Part shown: piece after piece, positions 6,582 to 11,873 of the stretch
Layout: each line of letters begins with the position of its first letter
Position numbering within the stretch: the first letter of the stretch is position 1
Source: a bacterium (Candidatus Gribaldobacteria) CG07_land_8_20_14_0_80_33_18
Lineage (GTDB): Bacteria > Patescibacteriota > Minisyncoccia > Minisyncoccales > CG1-02-41-26
DNA: 11,873 nt
Reading direction: 5' to 3'
Assembly: GCA_002779425.1 (NCBI GenBank)
Contig: PEWP01000023.1
Span: 1 to 11,873, forward strand
Made by a program: the position numbers and the translations under genes
Notes under the pieces: model-generated
Told to the model about the DNA's origin: nothing
The model's input: the letters and a program-made list of their open reading frames with translations, nothing else
Databases searched by the model: none

Positions 6582-6610
6582 TTGACTTTTTGGAGGAAAT
6601 TTGTTAAGAT
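6582..6610 (+). promoter_or_regulatory. Sigma-70-type promoter of unit 0
   Basis: TTGACT (6582-6587) and TAAGAT (6605-6610) are separated by exactly 17 bases. The box, T-rich spacer and downstream ATAAAC recur in front of the genes at 7702 and 9753, so three independent copies support this as the promoter. The predicted leader is about 54 bases. Confidence 0.75.
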
Positions 6611-6670
6611 ATAAACCAGTAATTTGCGTTAGGAACATTAAAAATTAAATAATAAAAGGAGGTAAGCGAG

Positions 6671-7513
6671 ATGAAAAAAGTGATGATTTTGGGATTATTG
6701 GGAATGGTGTTGTGGGGCAGTTCTGTTGAAGCTGCCAAGATTTATTTGAGGGATGGCGATGTAATCGGGGGGAAAATTTTAAAAAGTGAAGCTGGCAAAA
6801 TATTGGTTGAAACAAGATTTGGTATCAAGGAATTTGAAGAAGCAGTGATTATAAAAATTGAATATGAACAGGGGGAGAAACCGACTTTAAAGGAGGAAGC
6901 CACAATTTTTCTAACTGATGATTCAAAAATTACTGGAAAAATTGTTGGAATTGAAACCTTCACCATTAAAACAAAAATGGGTCTGGTAAAGATTCCTTTA
7001 AATGAGGTTAAATTATTAAGTTATGAAGAGGTTGGAGGGAGAGTTAGCCGGATAAGTAGTGGAAGTGTCGGAACATTCGGGTCATTTGAGGAAAAAAATT
7101 TTGCTGTGGAATTTGGTTTAGCGAGTGCTGGATTGGGAGGCGGGATAAAGCTAAATTTAGATAAGGAAAATTTCATTGAAATTGATGTCGGTATCCCAAT
7201 CTTTACGTATTTCCCAGTGATAGGGGCTTTTTCCCATGTTTTTCATTCGATTCCGGTAGGTGAAGGAAGTCTCAAATGGTACGTAGGTGTACAATCGGGC
7301 TATGTTTTTGGTATGTATCCTCAGATACCCATTGTAGGAAAAATAGGATTAGAATGGACTCTTTTTCCAGAATGGGGGGTGTACTTTGCTGGAGGCGCTG
7401 GAGCTAGTATAAACTTTGGATGGCAAAGTGTATGGGGCAAGCAGTATAGCGACATCGTGGTATATCCAGCTTTTACATTTCAAGCTGCGATGAGGTACTA
7501 TCTCGATATTTAA
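6671..7513 (+). CDS. Secreted protein with two SH3/Sm-like repeats and a C-terminal beta-rich region
   Basis: Family not identified beyond its architecture. A signal peptide (MKK, then a hydrophobic core, then SVEA before A22) predicts Sec export. Two related modules follow. Residues 23-65 (KIYLRDGDVIGGKIL, VETRFGIKEF, IIKIEY) and 77-117 (ATIFLTDDSKITGKIVGI, IKTKMGLVKIPLNEVKLL) share the pattern of hydroxyl/Asp-Gly turn, G-K-I strand, xVxTxxG strand and closing V-x-x-I. A Ser/Gly linker (120-140) leads to 140 residues of alternating, glycine- and aromatic-rich strands ending AAMRYYLDI, suggestive of a membrane beta-barrel. GGAGG lies 8 bases before the ATG. It is transcribed alone, with its own promoter and terminator. 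Its first module matches the N-terminal domain of the proteins at 7702 and 9753, making it a more distant paralogue with the module doubled. Confidence 0.8.
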   Translation: MKKVMILGLLGMVLWGSSVEAAKIYLRDGDVIGGKILKSEAGKILVETRFGIKEFEEAVIIKIEYEQGEKPTLKEEATIFLTDDSKITGKIVGIETFTIKTKMGLVKIPLNEVKLLSYEEVGGRVSRISSGSVGTFGSFEEKNFAVEFGLASAGLGGGIKLNLDKENFIEIDVGIPIFTYFPVIGAFSHVFHSIPVGEGSLKWYVGVQSGYVFGMYPQIPIVGKIGLEWTLFPEWGVYFAGGAGASINFGWQSVWGKQYSDIVVYPAFTFQAAMRYYLDI

Positions 7514-7542
7514 TAATTTGAGATAGCCAAAATCAAAAAGGG

Positions 7543-7581
7543 AAAGCGGTCGGATTTTTGAAGAAATTCCGACCGCTTTTT
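7543..7581 (+). terminator. Rho-independent terminator of unit 0
   Basis: AAAGCGGTCGGA (7543-7554) pairs with TCCGACCGCTTT (7568-7579) in a perfect 12-bp stem with a 13-base loop, followed by a T run to 7581. The run of A's at the left foot may also let it act in reverse. Confidence 0.92.
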
Positions 7582-7598
7582 AATTTGTCAAAAACCAA

Positions 7599-7627
7599 AA
7601 TCTTTCGAGATCCGATCTCGAAAATTT
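7599..7627. repeat. Palindromic element copy D (core GATC-C-GATC)
   Basis: TTTCGAGATC (7603-7612), a central C at 7613 and GATCTCGAAA (7614-7623) form perfect 10-bp arms. The full 14-bp arms (7599-7627) have two outer mismatches, and the right end overlaps the first bases of the promoter -35 region. It marks the left edge of duplicated unit 1. Confidence 0.85.
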
Positions 7628-7654
7628 GACTTTTTTTAGGAAATTTAGTAAAGT
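7626..7654 (+). promoter_or_regulatory. Sigma-70-type promoter of unit 1
   Basis: TTGACT (7626-7631), a 17-base spacer with six leading T's, then TAAAGT (7649-7654) followed by ATAAAC. It matches the unit 0 and unit 2 promoters. The palindrome's inner right arm ends two bases before the -35 box, so a protein bound there would touch RNA polymerase. Confidence 0.75.
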
Positions 7655-7701
7655 ATAAACTAATAATTGAACCTTAAAAATTTAATAAAAGGAGGTATGA
7701 G

Positions 7702-8322
7702 ATGAAAAGAATGGTAATAGTATTAGCATTGATTTTTGTTTTGTTTGGGATTAAAACAGCTGAAGCCGCAAAGATTTGGACAGGAAAAGGAGATGTAATA
7801 ATAGGCGAAATTGTAGAGATGACTGAAGAAAAACTGGTTGTCAAAACAAGATTTGGCACAATAGAGCTCTTAAAAAAAGATGTAGTAAAAATAGAAGGAA
7901 TAGAGGAAAGTAAAAAAGAGAGAGAAACCAAAAAAGAAGCTAAAATTGGTTTGGGAGGTAACTGGTTAGGGTTTCATTTAAGATATGTTGTTACTGAATC
8001 TATTTTGGCTGAAGGAAAAATCCAATTTGCTTCCAATAACACACTTTTAGGATTAAGAGGATATTATCTTTTAAAAGATAAAGAAATTAAAGGAAATATT
8101 CCAATTATTCCTTATATTGGAATTGAAATTGGATTACCTCTATCTGGTTATTTAACTGGTGGCTATTTAATTGGTGGTTTTGGAGGAACAGAATTAAAAG
8201 TTGCGAAAAATATTGCTCTTGATTTTGACGCTGGACTATATTGGGTCGGGCTCAAAAGTGTTTTAGGAGAAATTGGTGATTTGGGGCTGATATTTAATTT
8301 AGGTATCAGCTATTATTTTTGA
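7702..8322 (+). CDS. Secreted SH3/Sm-like domain plus predicted small beta-barrel protein (unit 1, gene 1)
   Basis: I do not recognise a named family. A signal peptide (MKR, hydrophobic core, TAEA before A23) is followed by one SH3/Sm-like module at 23-65 (KIWTGKGDVIIGEIVEM, VVKTRFGTIELLKKDVVKIE). A charged linker (66-80, ESKKERETKKEA) comes next. The last 125 residues hold seven or eight alternating strands rich in Gly, Tyr and Leu, such as IGLGGNWLGFHLRYVV, LLGLRGYYLL, IALDFDAGLYWVGL and FNLGISYYF. The final Phe after an alternating strand is the classic C-terminal signal of outer-membrane barrels, and the size suits an 8-stranded barrel. GGAGG precedes the ATG by 6 bases. It is the first gene of a two-gene operon; a second ribosome site just after its stop serves the propeller gene. 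Anchoring or exporting the propeller is a guess from the pairing. Confidence 0.8.
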   Translation: MKRMVIVLALIFVLFGIKTAEAAKIWTGKGDVIIGEIVEMTEEKLVVKTRFGTIELLKKDVVKIEGIEESKKERETKKEAKIGLGGNWLGFHLRYVVTESILAEGKIQFASNNTLLGLRGYYLLKDKEIKGNIPIIPYIGIEIGLPLSGYLTGGYLIGGFGGTELKVAKNIALDFDAGLYWVGLKSVLGEIGDLGLIFNLGISYYF

Positions 8323-8334
8323 AAGGAGGGAAAA

Positions 8335-9552
8335 ATGAAAAGAATAATTTTGTTGATTCTGGCAATGTTTATTTTTATTGGTTCTGCTAATGCCTTTTTT
8401 GTCGGCTTTGGCAGTGCCGGCGGTGTAGAACAGGTAATAAAGAAGGGACAGGAGCAGGGAGTAATTTCTAAAATTCCCGGAGAAACAACTCCTGGAGGCG
8501 GTGAAACAACTCCAGGCCCTGTTCAGCATGGTGCAGAAGTAGTCTGGCAAAAAACATGGGACGACGGAATCCAGCGTACTGATTATGCCAAAGGCATTGC
8601 AGTTGACAAATACGGTAATGTCTATGTGACAGGGTATTATCAGCACTACTGGCCTACTTATGATGATGAGTGGTGGTACACCGTCAAATACAATTCAAAT
8701 GGAAATTTTATTTGGGAAAAGAAAGATTGGATAGGCACCGGGTACCATAATAATTATGCACAATGTATCTCCGTGGACGACACTGGTAATGTATATGTGG
8801 CAGGTTATGCTTATAACGGCACAACCTATGAGGAAGATTATCTCATAGCAAAATACAATTCAAGTGGGGGTACTGTATGGAACCTTTTCTATGATCATTC
8901 CTACGATAAAGATTATGCCAAAGGCATTGCAGTTGACAAATACGGTAATGTCTATGTGACAGGGGGGTCCTATGATGGCACAGCCTGGCACTGCCTTATA
9001 ACCAAATATGGCACAAATGGAAATTTAATGTGGCAGAAAGATAATGGAGATTCCACGTATGCCAAAGGCATTGCAGTTGACAAATACGGTAATGTCTATG
9101 TGACAGGGCATATAACCGATAACTGCCTTACAATAAAATATGATACAAATGGAAATAAAATATGGCAGGAGAAATATGATAGTGGATGGTATGAATGTGG
9201 TTGTGGTATTACAGTTGATGATACTGGCAATGTATATGTGACAGGGTCATCTGTTACTATTAAGTACAATTCTATTGGTGATACAGTTTGGCAAAAGAAC
9301 AATAGCGGCTATGGCATTGCAGTAGATTCCTCTGGTAATGTCTATGTGACAGGAACTTCCAACGAGGATTATCTTACAATAAAATACAATGGCACAAATG
9401 GAGATACTATCTGGCAAAAAGTATATAATGGCGGAAATGCTGATTATAGCCAAGGTATTGCAGTAGATTCCTCTGGTAATGTCTATGTGACAGGATATTC
9501 CTGGAACGGGACAGATTGTGACTACCTGACAATAAAATATCGCCAGTATTAA
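8335..9552 (+). CDS. Secreted seven-bladed SBBP-repeat beta-propeller (unit 1, gene 2)
   Basis: 405 residues. A signal peptide (MKRIILLILA to SANA before F21) is followed by FFVGFGSAGG (21-30), a helix VEQVIKKGQEQG, and a Pro/Gly/Thr linker (47-66). Seven repeats of about 40-55 residues then follow. Each has GIAVDxxGNVYVTG (SBBP-type core), a variable strand, xxTIKYNxNGDxxWQK and an acidic/Gly turn. Cores start at about residues 87, 141, 197, 245, 286, 325 and 373. The N-terminal strand EVVWQKTWDDG supplies the strand missing from the last blade (ends LTIKYRQY), the usual velcro closure, so a closed 7-bladed propeller is predicted. There are no Cys-box lipoprotein signal, catalytic motif or sorting tail. 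GGAGG lies 5 bases before the ATG. Propellers of this kind bind ligands or carbohydrates outside the cell; the ligand here is unknown. Confidence 0.87.
   Translation: MKRIILLILAMFIFIGSANAFFVGFGSAGGVEQVIKKGQEQGVISKIPGETTPGGGETTPGPVQHGAEVVWQKTWDDGIQRTDYAKGIAVDKYGNVYVTGYYQHYWPTYDDEWWYTVKYNSNGNFIWEKKDWIGTGYHNNYAQCISVDDTGNVYVAGYAYNGTTYEEDYLIAKYNSSGGTVWNLFYDHSYDKDYAKGIAVDKYGNVYVTGGSYDGTAWHCLITKYGTNGNLMWQKDNGDSTYAKGIAVDKYGNVYVTGHITDNCLTIKYDTNGNKIWQEKYDSGWYECGCGITVDDTGNVYVTGSSVTIKYNSIGDTVWQKNNSGYGIAVDSSGNVYVTGTSNEDYLTIKYNGTNGDTIWQKVYNGGNADYSQGIAVDSSGNVYVTGYSWNGTDCDYLTIKYRQY
8584..9108 (+). repeat. Three identical 51-base blade repeats
   Basis: The same 51 bases, encoding YAKGIAVDKYGNVYVTG, occur at 8584-8634, 8914-8964 and 9058-9108 (blades 1, 3 and 4). 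They are separated by 330 and 144 bases, both multiples of three. Silent sites are identical too, so they reflect recent duplication or gene conversion and not only protein constraint. Confidence 0.9.
9316..9495 (+). repeat. Second identical blade-repeat pair (39 bases)
   Basis: Bases 9316-9354 and 9457-9495 (blades 6 and 7, encoding IAVDSSGNVYVTG) are identical, including silent sites. They use a different version of the core from the 51-base family, so the gene holds two homogenised blade groups. Confidence 0.85.
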
Positions 9553-9587
9553 ATTCTGGTTCAAAACCTCCATTTTAAAAGTTTTTA

Positions 9588-9636
9588 AAAAGGGCTTATC
9601 AAATGTCAAACATTGCTAAGCCCTTTTCCATTTTTT
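9588..9636 (+). terminator. Rho-independent terminator of unit 1
   Basis: AAAAGGGCTTA (9588-9598) pairs with TAAGCCCTTTT (9617-9627). Inside it, AATGT (9602-9606) and ACATT (9610-9614) make a second stem with a CAA loop. A T run follows at 9631-9636. The whole structure is repeated base for base after unit 2. Confidence 0.9.
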
Positions 9637-9656
9637 ATTCCGTTTTCAGCGGGACC

Positions 9657-9673
9657 TCGAGATCCGATCTCCA
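9657..9673. repeat. Palindromic element copy E (worn, core GATC-C-GATC)
   Basis: GAGATC (9659-9664), a central C at 9665 and GATCTC (9666-9671) are intact. The next pair is broken by a G-to-C change (9672) and the outer arms are lost. It lies between the unit 1 terminator and the unit 2 promoter, 5 bases before the -35 box. Confidence 0.75.
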
Positions 9674-9677
9674 AAAT

Positions 9678-9705
9678 TTGACTTTTTAAGAAAAATTGTT
9701 AAAGT
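9678..9705 (+). promoter_or_regulatory. Sigma-70-type promoter of unit 2
   Basis: TTGACT (9678-9683) and TAAAGT (9700-9705) with a 16-base spacer, one base shorter than in units 0 and 1. The downstream leader, TAATAATTGAAC then an A/T stretch and GGAGG, is nearly the same as in unit 1. Confidence 0.7.
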
Positions 9706-9752
9706 ATGAACTAATAATTGAACTTTAAAAATTTAATAATTGGAGGTGTAAT

Positions 9753-10397
9753 ATGAAAAGAATTGTAATAGTGTTAGTGTTGATTTTTGTTTTGTTTGGA
9801 ATTAAAACAACTGAAGCAGCAAAAGTTTGGACAAAGAAAGGAGATGTAATAATAGGCGAAATTGTAGAGATGACTGAAGAAAAACTGGTTATCAAAACAA
9901 GATTTGGCATAATAGAGCTCTTGAAAAAAGATGTAGAAAAAATAGAAGAAATAGAGAAAGGTAAAAAGGAGAAGGAGCTTCCTCAAGTAAAAAGACAACT
10001 TAAAGAAACCAAAAAAGAAGCTAAAATTGGTTTAGGGGTTAATTGGTTAGGGTTTCAGACAAGGTATAAAATTAGCGAAAAGTGGGCTGGAGAGGCAAAA
10101 ATTTCTTTTGCTGATAACAATTGGACCTTAGGTGGTCGAGGATATTATTTTCTGAAAGAAATTCCAGGAAATATTCCGGTGCTTCTTTACAGTGGCGGAG
10201 AGTTTGGTTTGATTTTTTCAACCTATCTTACTGGTGGGCTTTTAACCGGAGGATTTGTTGGTTCAGAGTTTTTAATTAACCAGCATGTGGGATTAAATGG
10301 AGATTTAGGATTGTATTTAGTTGGTCTTTGGAGCAGAATTGGCTCTTGCTCTGACATCGGGGTTATTTTGAATTTTGGGGTTATTTATTATTTTTGA
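9753..10397 (+). CDS. Secreted SH3/Sm-like domain plus predicted small beta-barrel protein (unit 2, gene 1)
   Basis: Paralogue of the gene at 7702, with 214 residues. The signal peptide (MKR to TTEA before A23) and SH3/Sm-like module (23-65) differ from the unit 1 protein at about 9 of the first 66 positions. The linker is longer by about 10 residues (KGKKEKELPQVKRQLKETKK), rich in Lys and Glu. The C-terminal strand region keeps only landmarks: KIGLGVNWLGF, RGYYFLK, YLTGGLLTGGF, DLGLYLVGLWS and the closing GVIYYF. Glycine and aromatic spacing are kept while many outward positions change, as expected for a barrel whose loops and faces vary. GGAGG precedes the ATG by 7 bases. The stop is followed after 12 bases by the propeller ATG, exactly as in unit 1. 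Function is not identified. Confidence 0.8.
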   Translation: MKRIVIVLVLIFVLFGIKTTEAAKVWTKKGDVIIGEIVEMTEEKLVIKTRFGIIELLKKDVEKIEEIEKGKKEKELPQVKRQLKETKKEAKIGLGVNWLGFQTRYKISEKWAGEAKISFADNNWTLGGRGYYFLKEIPGNIPVLLYSGGEFGLIFSTYLTGGLLTGGFVGSEFLINQHVGLNGDLGLYLVGLWSRIGSCSDIGVILNFGVIYYF

Positions 10398-10409
10398 AAG
10401 GAGGAGAAA

Positions 10410-11588
10410 ATGAAGAAAAAGATATTTGGATGTTTTTTGATAATGGTTTTTTTTGTTGTTCCAGTTCATGCTTTCTTCTTTGGAGTTGGAAGTGCTGGTG
10501 GAGCAAAAGAAGTAATAAAGAAAGGGCAGGAAGAAGGGAAGATTCCCAAAACTCCTGATACAGGAGGTGAAACTACAATTCCTCCAGTACAGAAGGGCGT
10601 AGAAGTGGTTTGGCAAGATATATATAATGGTGGAGGAGGAGATGTTGGCTATGCCATTACTGTTGATTCCAGTGGTAATGTTTATATTACAGGATGCACT
10701 AGATGGTATCCATCTGATTATCTTACCATCAAATACAATTCAAATGGCGATATCATTTGGTACAAAACCCACGATGAAGCAAACTATGATCGGGGTTGTG
10801 GCATTGCAGTTGATTCCTCTAAAAATGTTTATATAGTAGGAGAACCAGGGGGTAGTTGGTTTAATATCCTCAAATACAATTCAAATGGCGATACTGTCTG
10901 GCAGAAGACAGAATATAATGATGGATACGCAATTACAATTGATAAGAGTGACAATGTCTATGTAGTAGGAGCTGATGAGTCCTCTCATTATATCAAAAAA
11001 TATAATCCAGACGGAAATATGATGTGGAAGAAAAAAACCCCCGGAGTTTCTAACATTGCAGTTGACTTGAATAATAGTATCTATTTGACAGGAGGGAGTA
11101 CTATCAAATGCAATTCAAATGGCGATACTGTCTGGCAAAAAACATATTATGGTGGAAACTTTAAGGTAGGTAATGATGTTACAGTTGATTCTTCTGGTAA
11201 TGTTTATGTTGTAGGATATTCCTATAATGGCACAGATAATGACTATCTCATCATAAAATATAATTCAGACGGCGATGTTATCTGGCAGAAGACGTATGAT
11301 GGTGGGAAAAATGATTATGGTGAAGGGATTGTAGTTGATTCTTCTGGCAATGTTTATGTGACAGGATGGTCCTATAATACTAAAACTTGGAAATGGAACT
11401 GTTTTACCATTAAATACAATTCAAATGGCGATATCATTTGGCAAGAGAGATATGATGAAGGACAGAGTCAGAGTGATGGTTATGACATTACAATTGACTC
11501 TTTTGGTTATATCTATGTGACAGGAAACATCTTTAATGGTTCAGATGAGAATTGTCTCACAATAAAATACCGCCAAATTAAATTTTAA
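10410..11588 (+). CDS. Secreted seven-bladed SBBP-repeat beta-propeller (unit 2, gene 2)
   Basis: 392 residues, paralogue of the propeller at 8335. A signal peptide (MKKKIFGCFL to VHA before F22), the shared FFFGVGSAGG motif and KEVIKKGQEEG helix, and a shorter Thr/Pro linker (47-62) precede the closing strand VEVVWQDIYNGG. Seven blades follow, with cores TVDSSGNVYITG, AVDSSKNVYIVG, TIDKSDNVYVVG, AVDLNNSIYLTG, TVDSSGNVYVVG, VVDSSGNVYVTG and TIDSFGYIYVTG. The chain ends LTIKYRQIKF, so blade number and closure match unit 1. Blade cores are more varied than in unit 1, whereas the strand IKYNSNGDxxWQK is nearly uniform and repeated at DNA level (for example 10730-10750 and 11413-11433). The blade tip sequences differ from unit 1, suggesting a different ligand. 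GGAGG lies 6 bases before the ATG. Extracellular binding is inferred from the fold only. Confidence 0.87.
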   Translation: MKKKIFGCFLIMVFFVVPVHAFFFGVGSAGGAKEVIKKGQEEGKIPKTPDTGGETTIPPVQKGVEVVWQDIYNGGGGDVGYAITVDSSGNVYITGCTRWYPSDYLTIKYNSNGDIIWYKTHDEANYDRGCGIAVDSSKNVYIVGEPGGSWFNILKYNSNGDTVWQKTEYNDGYAITIDKSDNVYVVGADESSHYIKKYNPDGNMMWKKKTPGVSNIAVDLNNSIYLTGGSTIKCNSNGDTVWQKTYYGGNFKVGNDVTVDSSGNVYVVGYSYNGTDNDYLIIKYNSDGDVIWQKTYDGGKNDYGEGIVVDSSGNVYVTGWSYNTKTWKWNCFTIKYNSNGDIIWQERYDEGQSQSDGYDITIDSFGYIYVTGNIFNGSDENCLTIKYRQIKF

Positions 11589-11634
11589 ATGAATCCAATT
11601 CTATTCTCAAACCTCCTGATTTTAAAAGTTTTTA

Positions 11635-11684
11635 AAAAGGGCTTATCAAATGTCAAACATTGCTAAGCCCTTTTCCATTTTTTT
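11635..11684 (+). terminator. Rho-independent terminator of unit 2
   Basis: AAAAGGGCTTA (11635-11645) pairs with TAAGCCCTTTT (11664-11674), with the same inner AATGT/ACATT stem and a T run at 11678-11684. The 65 bases 11619-11683 are identical to those around the unit 1 terminator. Confidence 0.9.
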
Positions 11685-11710
11685 AGATTTTACAGAGTTC
11701 TTTAATATAG

Positions 11711-11739
11711 AATCTTTCGAGATCCGATCTCGAAGGATT
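11711..11739. repeat. Palindromic element copy F (29 bp, core GATC-C-GATC)
   Basis: The left arm AATCTTTCGAGATC (11711-11724), central C at 11725 and right arm GATCTCGAAGGATT (11726-11739) pair with one mismatch (11715/11735, a G-T wobble in RNA). It is the best-kept copy of the GATC type and marks the right edge of duplicated unit 2. Confidence 0.85.
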
Positions 11740-11751
11740 ATTTAACAATAA

Positions 11752-11784
11752 AAAAGAGCAGAAGTTTTTAATTTCTGCTCTTTT
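11752..11784. terminator. Second hairpin before the next gene
   Basis: AAAAGAGCAGAA (11752-11763) and TTCTGCTCTTTT (11773-11784) form a perfect 12-bp stem with a 9-base loop. The A-rich left foot and T-rich right foot suit a bidirectional terminator. It could also insulate or attenuate the gene starting at 11838. No other gene end is close enough to explain it. Confidence 0.65.
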
Positions 11785-11837
11785 AAGTTGAAGAATTTGT
11801 AAAAGTATACAATAATATATCTTAGATAGGGTAAAAA

Positions 11838-11873
11838 ATGAAAAAATTAATTTTGGTTAATAGAAAAGATAAG
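11838..11873 (+). CDS. Start of an unidentified gene, cut by window edge
   Basis: Twelve codons (MKKLILVNRKDK) run off the right end. A weak AGGG lies about 7 bases before the ATG, and an AT-rich region with TACAAT (11808-11813) could hold a promoter, though no -35 box fits. The opening 'ILVN-x-KD' resembles the first strand of Nudix proteins such as isopentenyl-diphosphate isomerase, but twelve residues are too few to name it. There is no signal peptide, unlike the three preceding units. Confidence 0.4.
   Translation, partial: MKKLILVNRKDK

Larger units (their letters stand above)
7599..11710 (+). repeat. Tandem duplication of a two-gene operon (unit 1 7599-9650, unit 2 9651-11710)
   Basis: Each unit contains, in the same order: palindrome, TTGACT promoter, leader, SH3-like/barrel gene, 12-base gap, propeller gene, terminator. 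Palindrome-to-palindrome distance is about 2.05 kb in both. Stretches of nucleotide identity remain, for example 54 bases within the first genes (7786-7839 and 9837-9890) and 65 bases across the terminators (9572-9636 and 11619-11683). The rest has diverged, mostly in the second half of gene 1 and throughout gene 2, so the duplication is old or under diversifying pressure. Confidence 0.88.

Noticed and set aside
7599..7627. Palindrome D as a terminator
   Set aside because: A full terminator with a T run lies just upstream (7543-7581); the element has no T run of its own and abuts the next promoter.
8584..9108. CRISPR array (regularly repeated 51-base units)
   Set aside because: Spacing is uneven (330 and 144 bases), the repeats are coding and in frame, and no cas gene is present.
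8299..9609. Open frames on the - strand across the propeller gene (115 and 120 codons)
   Set aside because: They arise from the repeated blade DNA read backwards; the + strand has the signal peptide, ribosome site and repeats.
1..11873. tRNA, rRNA or known riboswitch
   Set aside because: No cloverleaf, rRNA-like block or recognisable riboswitch core was found by reading the intergenic regions.

Overview
The window is AT-rich bacterial DNA, probably from the Candidate Phyla Radiation and most like a Parcubacteria-type genome. That assignment is inferred from gene style: a short MurE-type ligase that replaces the usual N-terminal domain with a membrane segment, short AT-rich housekeeping genes carrying small GC-rich in-frame insertions, and a scatter of decayed genes and short palindromes. 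No rRNA or tRNA is present to confirm it.

Layout. (1) 1-3603, housekeeping: the 3' part of ruvA overlaps a MurE-like ligase gene on the + strand, and argS converges from the - strand. The ligase and argS each carry a short GC-rich repeat insertion that keeps the reading frame. (2) 3604-6670, a worn accessory stretch: a collapsed GNAT acetyltransferase remnant, an intact DUF5680 gene, a kinase-fold phosphotransferase that stops early and has altered catalytic positions, a complete Nudix hydrolase gene (- strand), and a frameshifted, shortened SAM methyltransferase (- strand) with its own terminator. About 410 bases follow with no convincing gene. (3) 6561-11739, an array of secreted-protein transcription units, all on the + strand. 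Each unit has the order palindrome (or half of one), a conserved TTGACT promoter, one or two signal-peptide genes, and a hairpin terminator. Unit 0 has one gene; units 1 and 2 are a roughly 2.05-kb tandem duplication of a two-gene operon. (4) The first 12 codons of another gene run off the right edge.

In the two duplicated operons, gene 1 encodes a secreted protein with a small SH3/Sm-like domain, a charged linker and a glycine/aromatic-rich beta-strand region ending in Phe. Gene 2, 12 bases downstream, encodes a secreted seven-bladed SBBP-type beta-propeller. Gene order, spacing, promoter and terminator are kept in both copies, while the putative barrel and the propeller blades have diverged. 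This looks like a diversifying two-component envelope or surface system, but no function can be read from sequence alone.

The feature most worth following up is the 29-bp palindrome family, with two 14-bp arms around a central C. Copies lie at the boundaries of the secreted-protein units and also upstream of the DUF5680 gene. One copy differs from the others by a symmetric, compensated base-pair change.
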